Part shown: positions 1 to 7,176 of the stretch, in pieces
How the letters are laid out: every line of letters begins with the position of its first letter
Numbering within the stretch: the first letter of the stretch is position 1
Assembly: GCA_011375465.1 (NCBI GenBank)
Contig: DRZV01000018.1
Span: 1 to 12,903, forward strand
Direction of reading: 5' to 3'
Source: Neomoorella mulderi
Lineage (GTDB): Bacteria; Bacillota; DSM-521; Neomoorellales; Neomoorellaceae
Length of the DNA stretch: 12,903 bases
The notes under the pieces: generated by a model
Database searches by the model: none
Told to the model about the DNA's origin: nothing
The model's input: the letters and a program-made list of their open reading frames with translations, nothing else
Program-made: the position numbers and the translations under genes

Positions 1-870
1 CTCAATGGGCAGGACGTAAAGCTGCAGCTTGAGGAAGGCGGCTTCCTCGGTTCCCTGGTCAGACTTATCGCTGATCTTCAGGTCGCGGGCGTCGTTCTTG
101 ACTTCGAACTCAAGCCTCTCCTTCAGGGTCTTGTCGCCCCAGACAACGGTAGCGTACTCCTTACCGGAGTAAGTTGTGTCCTCAAGCTTATTAAGGTTCT
201 TGTCCGCCCACTTGAAGCCAGACGGCAGGCTCAGGGTTACCGGGCTCTCGTATAGAGCTTTAGCTACGGTCTCCTTGAGCTCGATCACGCCGATCTTACC
301 GCCGGCAGAACCGATGACCGGGACGCTCTCCACCGCCAACTCTACCTTGGCAGGCACCACCCGGGCGATGACAATGCTGCCCCTGGAGAACTGCGACTTA
401 TCAGGAGCCTCGATGGTGAGGATGACATCGCCAGATACGCCAGAGGGTATGGTGACTTCGAGCGGGATGGAAATCAGACTGGTTTTGTCGGGGTCACCCT
501 TCTTGCTTACCGCGTTGACTTTGAGCTTGACGGTGGTGTCGGAAATCTGCTGAACTTCGAACTTAGCACCCCTACCAAAATAGTTGGTCCCCTTAATCTT
601 CGCCTGGTCTACCACGAGCTTGTACCCACTTGGCGAGCTGGGCAGGCTCAGAACTACTTCGCTATCCTTCGCCTCGCTGGCGCTTATGCCGTCCATGGAG
701 ATGATTAGAGTTCCAATCTCACCCGAGTACGGTGCCTTTACCCGGGCCACGTAGCTCATCTGATAAGTCGACGCTGCCTGGGCCTGCTGAGGTGCCAGCG
801 GCAACACCAGGGCCAGGCCTACGATAACCGCCAGGGCTATGGAAAGCCATCTGTTGCGCACTTTACGCAA
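1..870 (-). CDS. Secreted S-layer-like surface protein, N-terminal 290 residues (3' end outside window)
   Basis: The reading frame is open from a TTG at 870 to the left edge, so the C-terminus is missing. TTG is chosen because GGGGGAGG lies about 8 nt upstream. The ATG at 876-878 is in another frame and stops after four codons. Residues 1-32 form a signal peptide (basic start, hydrophobic core, then AQA before the likely cleavage site). The rest is beta-rich and resembles two related domains of about 120-140 residues: IGTLIIS...VVLSLPS near 52-78 is echoed by IGVIELK...VTLSLPS near 193-217. I do not recognise a precise family. Similar secreted proteins of thermophilic Clostridia often carry a copper-amine-oxidase-like stalk domain further on, but none is visible here. 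Codon use is more C-ending (ATC, GTC, GAC) than in the neighbours, which fits high expression. An ECF-type promoter precedes it. Expected location is the cell surface; function is inferred only. Confidence 0.75.
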   Translation of the reverse strand, partial: MRKVRNRWLSIALAVIVGLALVLPLAPQQAQAASTYQMSYVARVKAPYSGEIGTLIISMDGISASEAKDSEVVLSLPSSPSGYKLVVDQAKIKGTNYFGRGAKFEVQQISDTTVKLKVNAVSKKGDPDKTSLISIPLEVTIPSGVSGDVILTIEAPDKSQFSRGSIVIARVVPAKVELAVESVPVIGSAGGKIGVIELKETVAKALYESPVTLSLPSGFKWADKNLNKLEDTTYSGKEYATVVWGDKTLKERLEFEVKNDARDLKISDKSDQGTEEAAFLKLQLYVLPIE

Positions 871-1039
871 GGTTCATTCCTCCCCCTTTTCTTTTTTTTT
901 CTCAGGCCCAAAGGCCTGGACAGGAAATCTTAGACCTCAGGCTTCAGTTGCCCTTGGGTTTTCTTCTTAAGCTCTCCTCCGCCTCTCCCCTCCCTTTTTA
1001 GATTGGGCCGGGAGGAAGTTTCCTCCCCTGCCATTTATA

Positions 1040-1069
1040 TTAGACACCAGCCCGGACCAGAAAGTTCCC
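1040..1069 (-). promoter_or_regulatory. ECF-type promoter of the surface-protein gene
   Basis: Read on the minus strand, GGGAACTT (-35; GGAACTT at 1068-1062) is followed by a 16 bp spacer and GTCTAA (-10; 1045-1040). This has the layout of extracytoplasmic-function sigma promoters, with an AAC core at -35 and a GTC core at -10. It matches the promoter before the sigma gene at nearly all core positions and has the same spacer length. Predicted transcription start is near 1033, giving a leader of about 160 nt. Confidence 0.7.
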
Positions 1070-1122
1070 GGAAGATCACCTTATATGTTAAAATGATGGT
1101 GCTGGCAAAGATAAAAAATCAG

Positions 1123-1152
1123 GGGAACTTTTTGCCCTTCCCCCATGTCTAA
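1123..1152 (+). promoter_or_regulatory. ECF-type (likely autoregulatory) promoter of the sigma/anti-sigma operon
   Basis: GGGAACTT (GGAACTT at 1124-1130) is followed by a 16 bp spacer and GTCTAA at 1147-1152. The predicted start near 1159 leaves a leader of about 25-30 nt before the sigma gene. ECF sigma factors commonly transcribe their own operon from such GGAAC/GTC promoters, so autoregulation is the natural inference. Confidence 0.7.
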
Positions 1153-1181
1153 CTAAGTAACCGGGTCTGCCGGGTTCAGGG

Positions 1182-1748
1182 GTGTTTCCCTTGAAAATAA
1201 AGGGAAGAAAGAACGGGTGTCTGTCCTTTGAGGAGCTGGTGGCCGCCTATCAGGATAAGGTTTTCGGCTTGAGCTGGCAGCTCACCGGCAACCAGGCCGA
1301 TGCCGAGGACCTGGCCCAGGAGGTGTTCCTGAGGGCCTACTTGGCCCTGGACAACTTCCGGGGGGAGGCGGACCCCGGCACCTGGCTGCACCGGATAACC
1401 ATGAACGTGTTTTTGAATAAAAGGCGGCGGGAGTCCAAGGCAGAGCTTCTATCCCTGGACGCGCCGGTGGATACCGGCGAGGGGGAGATGCAGCGGGAGG
1501 TGGCCGCGGCCGGGTCCGATCCGCTGGAGGCCCTGGAGGAGCTGGAACTGAAGTCCTGGGTAAAGAAGATCCTGGGGGAACTTCCCCCGGAATTCCGGGC
1601 GGTGCTGGTGCTGCGGGAGCTCCAGGGTTACAGCTACGAGGAGATGGCCCGCATCCTGGGCTGTCCCCCGGGGACGGTGAAATCCCGCCTCAACCGAGCC
1701 CGCAAGGCCTTCAAAGAAAAATTCCTGGAGGAAGGGGGAGAATGGTGA
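1182..1748 (+). CDS. ECF-family RNA polymerase sigma factor (RpoE-like)
   Basis: A 188-residue protein with the compact two-domain plan of ECF sigma factors. Region 2 spans about residues 14-83: FEELVAAYQDKVF, then DAEDLAQEVFLRAY, which contacts core polymerase and the -10, then TWLHRITMNVFLNKRRR. Region 4 spans about 127-182 and includes LPPEFRAVLVLRELQGYSYEEMA and a helix-turn-helix ending GTVKSRLNRAR that should read the -35. Region 3 is absent, as expected. The outermost start is GTG at 1182, but its only SD-like bases overlap it. TTG at 1191, with AGGGGTG 6 nt upstream, is an equally good start and gives 185 residues. The stop overlaps the next start (ATGGTGATG), so the anti-sigma is translationally coupled. 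The partner should hold the protein at the membrane until a signal arrives. Confidence 0.93.
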   Translation: MFPLKIKGRKNGCLSFEELVAAYQDKVFGLSWQLTGNQADAEDLAQEVFLRAYLALDNFRGEADPGTWLHRITMNVFLNKRRRESKAELLSLDAPVDTGEGEMQREVAAAGSDPLEALEELELKSWVKKILGELPPEFRAVLVLRELQGYSYEEMARILGCPPGTVKSRLNRARKAFKEKFLEEGGEW

Positions 1749-2830
1749 TGCCGGGGGGAAGGAGGGAAGGGGCAGAATGCCGGGAGTTTCAGGAATGGCT
1801 GTCCCCCTACCTGGACGGGGAACTGGCCCCCTGGGAGAGGGCCAGGCTGGAGGAGCACCTTAAGAGATGTCCGGCCTGCAGGAGGGAGGTGGCCCGGTGG
1901 CAGGAGATCCGCCGGGCCCTGGAGGGGCTCAAGGCCACCCCCCCGGCTCCCGCCGGCTTTAAACAGAGGGTGCTGCTCAGGGTCCAGAAGGGGCGCCGGC
2001 TCCGCTGGCTGAAAAGCCTGGCAGCGGTGGCGGCGGTCCTGCTCCTTCTGGCGGGCAGCGCTGCGGGTTGGGGCCAGGGCTTCTGGAAGAGGCTGGCCCT
2101 GGACCCGGGGATGAGCCCCTTTACCCACACCCGACCCCAGGAGCCGGCCCCTGCTGCTCCCGAATCCCCCCGGCCGGAAGAGGAGCCTATCCCGGAAGCA
2201 CGGATAAGGGAGCCGGAGAAAAGGCCTCCCGAGGGGGATAGGGAGGTTCCCCCTCCCTCCGGGGAGGAGAAGGCCAGCGCCGGGGAGCAGCCTAAAGAAA
2301 ACCCCGCCCCCGCTCCTGCGGCCTCCGGAAAAGAAAGCCCCACCAAGCCCCAGCCCCTGCAGGTGGCGGCCGGGCCCCTCTATCCGGAGCGCTCCTTCCT
2401 GAGCTCCGATCTGGAAGTGGCCAGCGCCTTGATTAAAATAAAGGCCCAGGACCTGGAGGATACCAGGAAAGCCGCCCTGAGGATAGCGGGCAGATATGGA
2501 GCCCTTATAAAGCCCCTGGGGGAGCAGAACACCGGAAGGGAAAGGAGGGTCCTCTACCAGCTAACCCTGGACCAGAGCCGGGGCGAAGCCCTGGTGGGAG
2601 AGCTGGCCTCCCTGGGCGGCGAGGTGCAGAGGAGCCGGACGGACTTGACCCCCGAATTCCAGCGCCTCCTGGACCAGTACCGGGAAAAAGTATCCCGGGC
2701 CAACACTGCCCTGGACCCCGGGGAGCGGGAGAGGCTGAGGGCGGAAGCGCGGGATCTGGAAAACCGGCTGGCCCATATGGAGAAGCAGGCCCAGAACATG
2801 GAGCTGGTCCTGTGGATCGAGGCCGAATAA
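1742..2830 (+). CDS. Membrane anti-sigma factor: zinc-finger (HC2/ZAS) head, one TM, DUF4349-like outer domain
   Basis: A 362-residue protein. The cytoplasmic head carries the zinc-binding anti-sigma signature: Cys13 and then H39-x3-C43-x2-C46 within EEHLKRCPAC. One membrane span lies at about 92-110. A Pro/Glu-rich linker follows (about 131-207), suited to crossing the wall zone. The outer domain (about 215-362) has a beta-alpha pattern ending in a charged coiled coil (about 305-352), resembling DUF4349 domains. Such outer domains are taken to be sensory, but the ligand is unknown. The gene overlaps the sigma gene by 7 nt (ATG 1742), or by 1 nt if ATG 1748 is used; AGGAAGGGGGAG before it suits either. 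Known ZAS proteins bind their cognate sigma and block polymerase binding. The large outer domain is more than a minimal anti-sigma needs. Confidence 0.88.
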   Translation: MVMPGGRREGAECREFQEWLSPYLDGELAPWERARLEEHLKRCPACRREVARWQEIRRALEGLKATPPAPAGFKQRVLLRVQKGRRLRWLKSLAAVAAVLLLLAGSAAGWGQGFWKRLALDPGMSPFTHTRPQEPAPAAPESPRPEEEPIPEARIREPEKRPPEGDREVPPPSGEEKASAGEQPKENPAPAPAASGKESPTKPQPLQVAAGPLYPERSFLSSDLEVASALIKIKAQDLEDTRKAALRIAGRYGALIKPLGEQNTGRERRVLYQLTLDQSRGEALVGELASLGGEVQRSRTDLTPEFQRLLDQYREKVSRANTALDPGERERLRAEARDLENRLAHMEKQAQNMELVLWIEAE

Positions 2831-2833
2831 CCA

Positions 2834-2870
2834 GGGGGCCTTTGAAGGCCCCCTTAAAATTTTTATTTTT
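2834..2870 (+). terminator. Rho-independent terminator of the sigma/anti-sigma operon
   Basis: GGGGGCCT, loop TTGA, AGGCCCCC (2834-2853) is followed by a T-rich tract with two runs of five T (2860-2870). The hairpin begins 4 nt after the anti-sigma stop. Read on the minus strand it has no T tract, so it would end the converging protease transcript poorly. Confidence 0.9.
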
Positions 2871-2880
2871 CCCCGGTCCC

Positions 2881-5800
2881 TCATTCCATCCGGGTGAGGA
2901 CGGCCGCGGCCTGGGCCCGGGTGAAGGGGCTGAAGGGGCTGAAGAGCTCCGGGGACACCCCCAGCATCAGCCCCTGGGCATAGACCTGGGCCACGGCCCT
3001 CTGGGCCCAGGAGGGAATCTGCTGCCAGTCCCGGAAGGGAGGAGGGGAAGGGGAAAGGGAGGGGCCGGACATCTCCAGGTAGCGGGCCAGGAAGGCGGCC
3101 GCCTCCAGCCGGTTCACCGGAGCGGCCGGCCTGAAGGTGCCGTCCCCATAGCCCACCGCTAAGCCCTTTTCCTGGGCCACGGCCAGGGTAGCCCGAGCCC
3201 AGGGGGGGATTTCCTGAAGGTCCTTAAAGGCCGGGGTTTTATCCCCTTCCACCGGCCAGCCCGCCAGGCGCACCAGCAGGACCACCAGCTCAGCCCGGGT
3301 GAGGGGCTGATCGGGGCGGAAGCTGCCGTCCTCATAACCCTTGAGGTAACCCCGGCTGGCGGCCTGCCGTATGACCTCCTCGGCCCAATGGCCCTTTATG
3401 TCCCAGAATCCCAAATCCTGGACCAGGTCCAGGGTGCGGGAGTCTATACCGCCGTCGAAGCCCAGGGCCACTATCTGGATGGTGCCCCCGGCCCGGCTGA
3501 GGAAGCGCTGGAAAATCCCTCCCTGGGGCACCACCACTTCCTGATGGCCGTCGGGGAAGTTTACATAAAGCAAACGGGCCTGGGTCCTGCCCACCAGATA
3601 GCAGCCCCCGGGGGAGGGCAGAAGGCTGACCTCCAGATCCGGAGGAGGGGCAGGGGGTGCCTGGGCCGCGGCCCGTAGGAGCACCGGCCCCTGGGGGCCC
3701 TCCACCCAGTCCACCACCACCGGAAGGCCGGGGGCCAAAGCCTGGACATCCACCCGGTAGCCGTTCAGGGTGATCAGGCTGTAAGGGGAAAGGCGGTAGT
3801 CCTGGCCGTTGGCGAGGGAGAGCTTCTGGGCGGGTCCGGAAAATCTCCCCACCAGGGAGAGGTCTTGGCCCACCGAGGGGAATGCGTCCAGGCGCAAAGG
3901 ACGCTCCCCTTCCTGGGGGAGGCACACACGTACCCAGTCGCCGGGCTTAAGGAGGCTGGGGTCCACCAAAAGCCCCCAGCGGAACACCGGGGTGGAGCCC
4001 TCCAACTCCAGGACCCGGTAATTATTGGCATTATCTGAAATGTAGAGATACCGGCCCTGTTCCCCCGCCCAGAGGATCTTGCCATAGAGGACCCGGCTGT
4101 AGGCGCTCAGCTTCAATACCTGGTTTGAACCGGGCAGAATGTTTAAAAGGAGCCAGTCTCCAGGACTGATATGGAAGAGGGAGGCGGGCTGGCCGTCCTT
4201 TTCCACCGATATGCCGGGAAGGCATTCATAGGCCCGGCCCGAGGACAGCTGCAGCCGGTTGCCCTCCAGGCGGGTCAGGGTGCCCAGGGCCAGCTCCCTT
4301 TTGACCCCTACATAGGAGATCTGCCCCTGGTGGTCTAGGGCCAGCTTCAGGGGTAGGCCGGGCACCAGGCTGGAGACCTGCAGGGGCGCGGGAGCACCCA
4401 GGGGATAGTCCAGGGGGTCCCCCTCCCGCAGCTGGTCGCTGAAAACCACCGCGGCCTGGGGATGATAGGGCAGGGAATCTTGATGGTAGAGCTTCAAAAG
4501 GCCTCGCTCCACATCCAGGGCCTCCAAAACCCCCTCCATCTCCCTGTGGCTGAACTCCCCCCGCCAGAGCACCTGGGTGCCGGGGTTCACCACCCCCTGG
4601 AGGGAAAACCCCAAAGGCAGGGAGGCCCCAGGGCCTGAGGGGGAAAAGCTCTGGCCGTTCCAGGTGAAAGCGCCTCCGGGGGCTAAGAAGTAGCCCCCCT
4701 CCCGGGCTTTGGGGTTTATCTCCAACACCAGGGAACCCTCCTCCAGGTGGAGGTATTCCAGGCCTACGCCCTGGTACTTCTGGGCCAGCACGTAGAGAAG
4801 GCCCTCCCCGCCGTAAGCAGCTGCCCCGGGTAAGGGCTGGGCCTTCCCCTCCCCTGCTATGTAGGCCTGGGTCTTGGACAGAGGGAAGGAGCGGCCGCTG
4901 GCCAGGAGCACCTCCTCTCCCCTCACCTCCACTACCGTGTCCTGGATAAGGGGCTGGCCGTAGGCCAGAGCGAAGGCCTGCCTGCCCGTGACTTTAAAGG
5001 CATGGACTTTTACCGTGTAGGTTCCGGGCAGGGGGTGGGCTATGTAGACCTTCTCGCCGTTGTTCCGCCTGTCGGGCTGGCCGGATCCGGAAAAGTCATT
5101 GCCCCAGAACTCCCTCCCCTGGGGATCCACCACCACCAGGTCCAGGTCGTTCACCAAAACCCCGCTTTGGAGATCCTCCGGAGGGGGATCGGTCCAGAAG
5201 AGGGTGGCCCGGAAAGGCCGGGTGGTATCCTTCACCTCAAAGGTGAAGGATACCGTCTCTCCTGAGACCAGCCCGGGGTGGTCCATTATCTTTACGGCCC
5301 CCTCCTTCAGGGAGAGGAGGGTGGAGGCCAGGTCCAGCAGGCCGGGAAAATCGGAGCTGGGGCCGGAAGGGGGCACCCAGGCCCCCTCCACCAAAGCTGC
5401 CTTCAAGAGGGCGGCCGAAGGCTGGGGAAACCCCTGTTCCCTTAAATACTGGCGGAGCAAGGCCGCAGATCCCCCGGCTACGGCGGCGGCCTGGCTGGTG
5501 CCCCCCATTACCCGGTATCCGGGGTTAGGGGGGAAATTACCCGCCACCAGGCGGGAACAGGGGCCCACCAGCCCGGTCCCCGGCGCCAAGATATCGGGTT
5601 TGAGCCGACCGTCTCCGGCAGGGCCCCGGCTGGAGAGCTCGGCCCATCTGCGGGCATCCACCGCTTCCGGGCTGTATCCAGGCCGCACCGATTGGCTGGC
5701 CCCCACCACCAGGGCGTTCTTGCTGTTGGCCTCCGGGGTCAGGGTCCCGGCTGCCGGACCGTGGTTGCCTGCCCCGAAAACCACGAGAAAGTCCGGGTGT

Positions 5801-6387
5801 TCCCACATAAATGAATCCACCTGCCGGGCGTAGGGGGAGTAATAGTTGCCCTTGCTCCCCCAGGCGTTAACGTGGATCCTCACCCCGGCCCCATAGGGGG
5901 GCCGGAAAAGCTCCTCCAGGTTCTGGGGAGGGGAAAGCCTCCCCTGGGGATCCAGGAGCCCCTGGAAATAGAGGTGGGCACCGGGGGCCAGGCCCCGAAA
6001 CTGTCCCTGGGAAAGGCTGCCGCTGCCCACCAGCAGGCCCGCCAGGTGGGTGCCGTGGCCCAAGGGGTCGTCCGCCTTTTCCCGACCCGCCCAGCTCCTC
6101 AGCATGAGCACCTTGGGGATGGGGCTGCCGGGGTCCATCAGGTCGGGGTGCAGGTCCCCCGGGTTGCCCGTGTCCAAACCGCTGTCCGCCAGCCCTATCC
6201 TCTCCCCCTTGCCGTCCAGGCCTTCAGGGAGAAGGAGGCCCGGAAGCCTGATGAGGGCCACCCCGGTGATGCCTGCAGCCCTGTCGCTCAAAAAGCCAAA
6301 GGCTTCCCCCTGGCCTGGAAAGGGGGTCAGAGCCCAACCCAGAAAGAACAAAAGGATCAGCAGGATCCCTGAAATTTTTCTTTCCAT
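2881..6387 (-). CDS. Surface-anchored subtilisin-family (S8, KP-43-like) serine protease with three SLH domains
   Basis: A 1168-residue exported protease. ATG at 6387 is chosen because AGGTGG precedes it and a signal peptide follows directly (MERKISG, then a Leu/Ile/Phe-rich core to about 20). The frame stays open 50 codons further upstream but there overlaps the glycosyltransferase gene. The S8 catalytic domain spans about 55-360: Asp68 in GLADSGLDTG, His111 in GHGTHLAG, oxyanion Asn208 in GAGNHGP, Ser298 in GGTSQAAAVAGG (Gln where most subtilases have Met). A KP-43-like beta-sandwich follows (about 370-480, with VLVNDLDLVVVDP and PGTYTVKVHAF). Residues about 610-910 hold degenerate repeats of about 70 residues (see findings). 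A Pro-rich hinge (910-916) leads to a small beta domain and three SLH repeats at about 993-1042, 1054-1104 and 1118-1167. SLH domains bind pyruvylated wall polymers, so the enzyme should sit on the cell surface. It is the last gene of the envelope operon, 32 nt after the glycosyltransferase. Substrate unknown. Confidence 0.93.
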   Translation of the reverse strand: MERKISGILLILLFFLGWALTPFPGQGEAFGFLSDRAAGITGVALIRLPGLLLPEGLDGKGERIGLADSGLDTGNPGDLHPDLMDPGSPIPKVLMLRSWAGREKADDPLGHGTHLAGLLVGSGSLSQGQFRGLAPGAHLYFQGLLDPQGRLSPPQNLEELFRPPYGAGVRIHVNAWGSKGNYYSPYARQVDSFMWEHPDFLVVFGAGNHGPAAGTLTPEANSKNALVVGASQSVRPGYSPEAVDARRWAELSSRGPAGDGRLKPDILAPGTGLVGPCSRLVAGNFPPNPGYRVMGGTSQAAAVAGGSAALLRQYLREQGFPQPSAALLKAALVEGAWVPPSGPSSDFPGLLDLASTLLSLKEGAVKIMDHPGLVSGETVSFTFEVKDTTRPFRATLFWTDPPPEDLQSGVLVNDLDLVVVDPQGREFWGNDFSGSGQPDRRNNGEKVYIAHPLPGTYTVKVHAFKVTGRQAFALAYGQPLIQDTVVEVRGEEVLLASGRSFPLSKTQAYIAGEGKAQPLPGAAAYGGEGLLYVLAQKYQGVGLEYLHLEEGSLVLEINPKAREGGYFLAPGGAFTWNGQSFSPSGPGASLPLGFSLQGVVNPGTQVLWRGEFSHREMEGVLEALDVERGLLKLYHQDSLPYHPQAAVVFSDQLREGDPLDYPLGAPAPLQVSSLVPGLPLKLALDHQGQISYVGVKRELALGTLTRLEGNRLQLSSGRAYECLPGISVEKDGQPASLFHISPGDWLLLNILPGSNQVLKLSAYSRVLYGKILWAGEQGRYLYISDNANNYRVLELEGSTPVFRWGLLVDPSLLKPGDWVRVCLPQEGERPLRLDAFPSVGQDLSLVGRFSGPAQKLSLANGQDYRLSPYSLITLNGYRVDVQALAPGLPVVVDWVEGPQGPVLLRAAAQAPPAPPPDLEVSLLPSPGGCYLVGRTQARLLYVNFPDGHQEVVVPQGGIFQRFLSRAGGTIQIVALGFDGGIDSRTLDLVQDLGFWDIKGHWAEEVIRQAASRGYLKGYEDGSFRPDQPLTRAELVVLLVRLAGWPVEGDKTPAFKDLQEIPPWARATLAVAQEKGLAVGYGDGTFRPAAPVNRLEAAAFLARYLEMSGPSLSPSPPPFRDWQQIPSWAQRAVAQVYAQGLMLGVSPELFSPFSPFTRAQAAAVLTRME

Positions 6388-6419
6388 ATGCACCACCTGT
6401 GAAAAAAAGACGTGGGGGA

Positions 6420-7166
6420 TCAAGGGAGGTAACGGCCTTTTTTCCAGCGCCTTTCCCTTTCCACTGCCGCCAGGAAGAGGGGCAGGGCCACATAACGCTT
6501 GAGCCGCCGAGGTTGCTGGAAGAGGCGGTAGAGCCATTCTAAGCCCCAGCGCTGGAGGAAAACCGGGGCCCGGGATACATCCCCGGACCAGACGTCGAAG
6601 CTTCCCCCCACCCCCATGGCCACCGGCACCCCCAGTTCAGGGAGGTGGCGGGCTATCCAGAATTCCTGTTTGGGAGAGCCCAGGCCCACCAGGAGGACAT
6701 GGGGGCGGGATTCCCTTATCCGGTGAAGGAGATCCCCTTCTTCCAGAGGGCTGAGGTAGCCGTGGCTTATCCCTGTTATCTCCAGTCGGGGAAAACGGGC
6801 TTTGAGCTTTAAGGCAGCCCTCTCCGTCACCCCCGGGGCTGCACCGTAAAAATAAAAGCGCCATCCCCGCAGGCTGCCCTTCTCCATCAGGGCCAGGGCC
6901 AGATCCACCCCTGGAAGCCTCTCCGGCAGGGCAAAGCCCAGGCGCCGGGCAGCCCAGAGGATACCCGCTCCGTCGGGCACCACCAGGGAAGCGGAATTTA
7001 TGACCCGCAAAAGGTCAGGATGGCGGTGGGCCAGATAGGCCATCTCCGCGTTCAGGGTCACCACCTGATGGGGGGTGCCCTCCTCTATGAAGCCGGCTAT
7101 CCTCTCCACCGCCTCCCTGAGGGTCAGCCCATGGACCCGACAGCCTAAGATCCAGGCCTCTGACAT
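6420..7166 (-). CDS. WecG/TagA/CpsF-family glycosyltransferase (N-acetylmannosaminyltransferase type)
   Basis: 248 residues, the normal length for this family (GT26). TagA/TarA enzymes transfer ManNAc from UDP-ManNAc to undecaprenyl-linked GlcNAc, the committed step to wall teichoic acid. Relatives act in other surface polysaccharides. Family landmarks are Thr37 in VVTLNAEM and Asp65 in VVPDGAGI, matching the active-site Thr37 and Asp65 of Thermoanaerobacter italicus TagA, then YFYGAAPGV (about 109-117), LLVGLGSPKQEFWI (about 157-170) and MGVGGSFDVWSGD. The basic C-terminal tail (LEWLYRLFQQPRRLKRY onward) is the appendage that associates with the membrane in TagA. GGAGGG precedes the ATG and overlaps the LCP stop; the intergenic gap is only 10 nt, so the two are very likely co-transcribed. 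The acceptor is probably the polymer that the LCP protein ligates. Whether that is teichoic acid or an S-layer-anchoring polymer cannot be told. Confidence 0.92.
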   Translation of the reverse strand: MSEAWILGCRVHGLTLREAVERIAGFIEEGTPHQVVTLNAEMAYLAHRHPDLLRVINSASLVVPDGAGILWAARRLGFALPERLPGVDLALALMEKGSLRGWRFYFYGAAPGVTERAALKLKARFPRLEITGISHGYLSPLEEGDLLHRIRESRPHVLLVGLGSPKQEFWIARHLPELGVPVAMGVGGSFDVWSGDVSRAPVFLQRWGLEWLYRLFQQPRRLKRYVALPLFLAAVERERRWKKGRYLP

Positions 7167-7176
7167 CTTTTCCCTC

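Larger units (their letters stand above)
871..1181. promoter_or_regulatory. Intergenic control region between divergent surface-protein and sigma-factor genes
   Basis: This 311 bp stretch has no convincing gene. It holds two back-to-back ECF-type promoters (listed separately), an AT-rich stretch between their -35 elements (about 1078-1120), and the roughly 160 nt leader of the leftward gene. In that leader an inverted repeat at 1010-1027 (GGGAGGAA/TTCCTCCC) sits almost at the predicted 5' end. A second hairpin at 903-918 (CAGGCC, 4 nt loop, GGCCTG) lies just before a purine-rich run and the ribosome binding site. Confidence 0.7.

Noticed and set aside
176..553. 125-codon plus-strand open frame opposite the surface-protein gene
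   Set aside because: The opposite strand encodes a signal peptide and a continuous frame with a good ribosome site; this one has neither domain nor ribosome site.
930..1034. Possible 34-codon leader reading frame starting ATG 1034 in the surface-protein leader
   Set aside because: Its ATG would be at about the first base of the transcript with no ribosome site, and the codons are a purine-rich low-complexity run.
1634..2346. Two long minus-strand open frames opposite the sigma and anti-sigma genes
   Set aside because: Their Pro/Arg/Ser-rich composition mirrors GC-rich coding on the other strand, and the plus-strand products have recognisable domains.
5060..5833. 257-codon open frame on the plus strand inside the protease gene
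   Set aside because: It lies opposite clear S8 catalytic motifs, has low-complexity Pro/Ser/Arg composition and no ribosome site; it is a by-product of high GC.
6388..6537. Upstream extension of the protease frame by 50 codons
   Set aside because: It overlaps the glycosyltransferase gene and lacks a ribosome site. The signal peptide starts at ATG 6387, which has AGGTGG before it.
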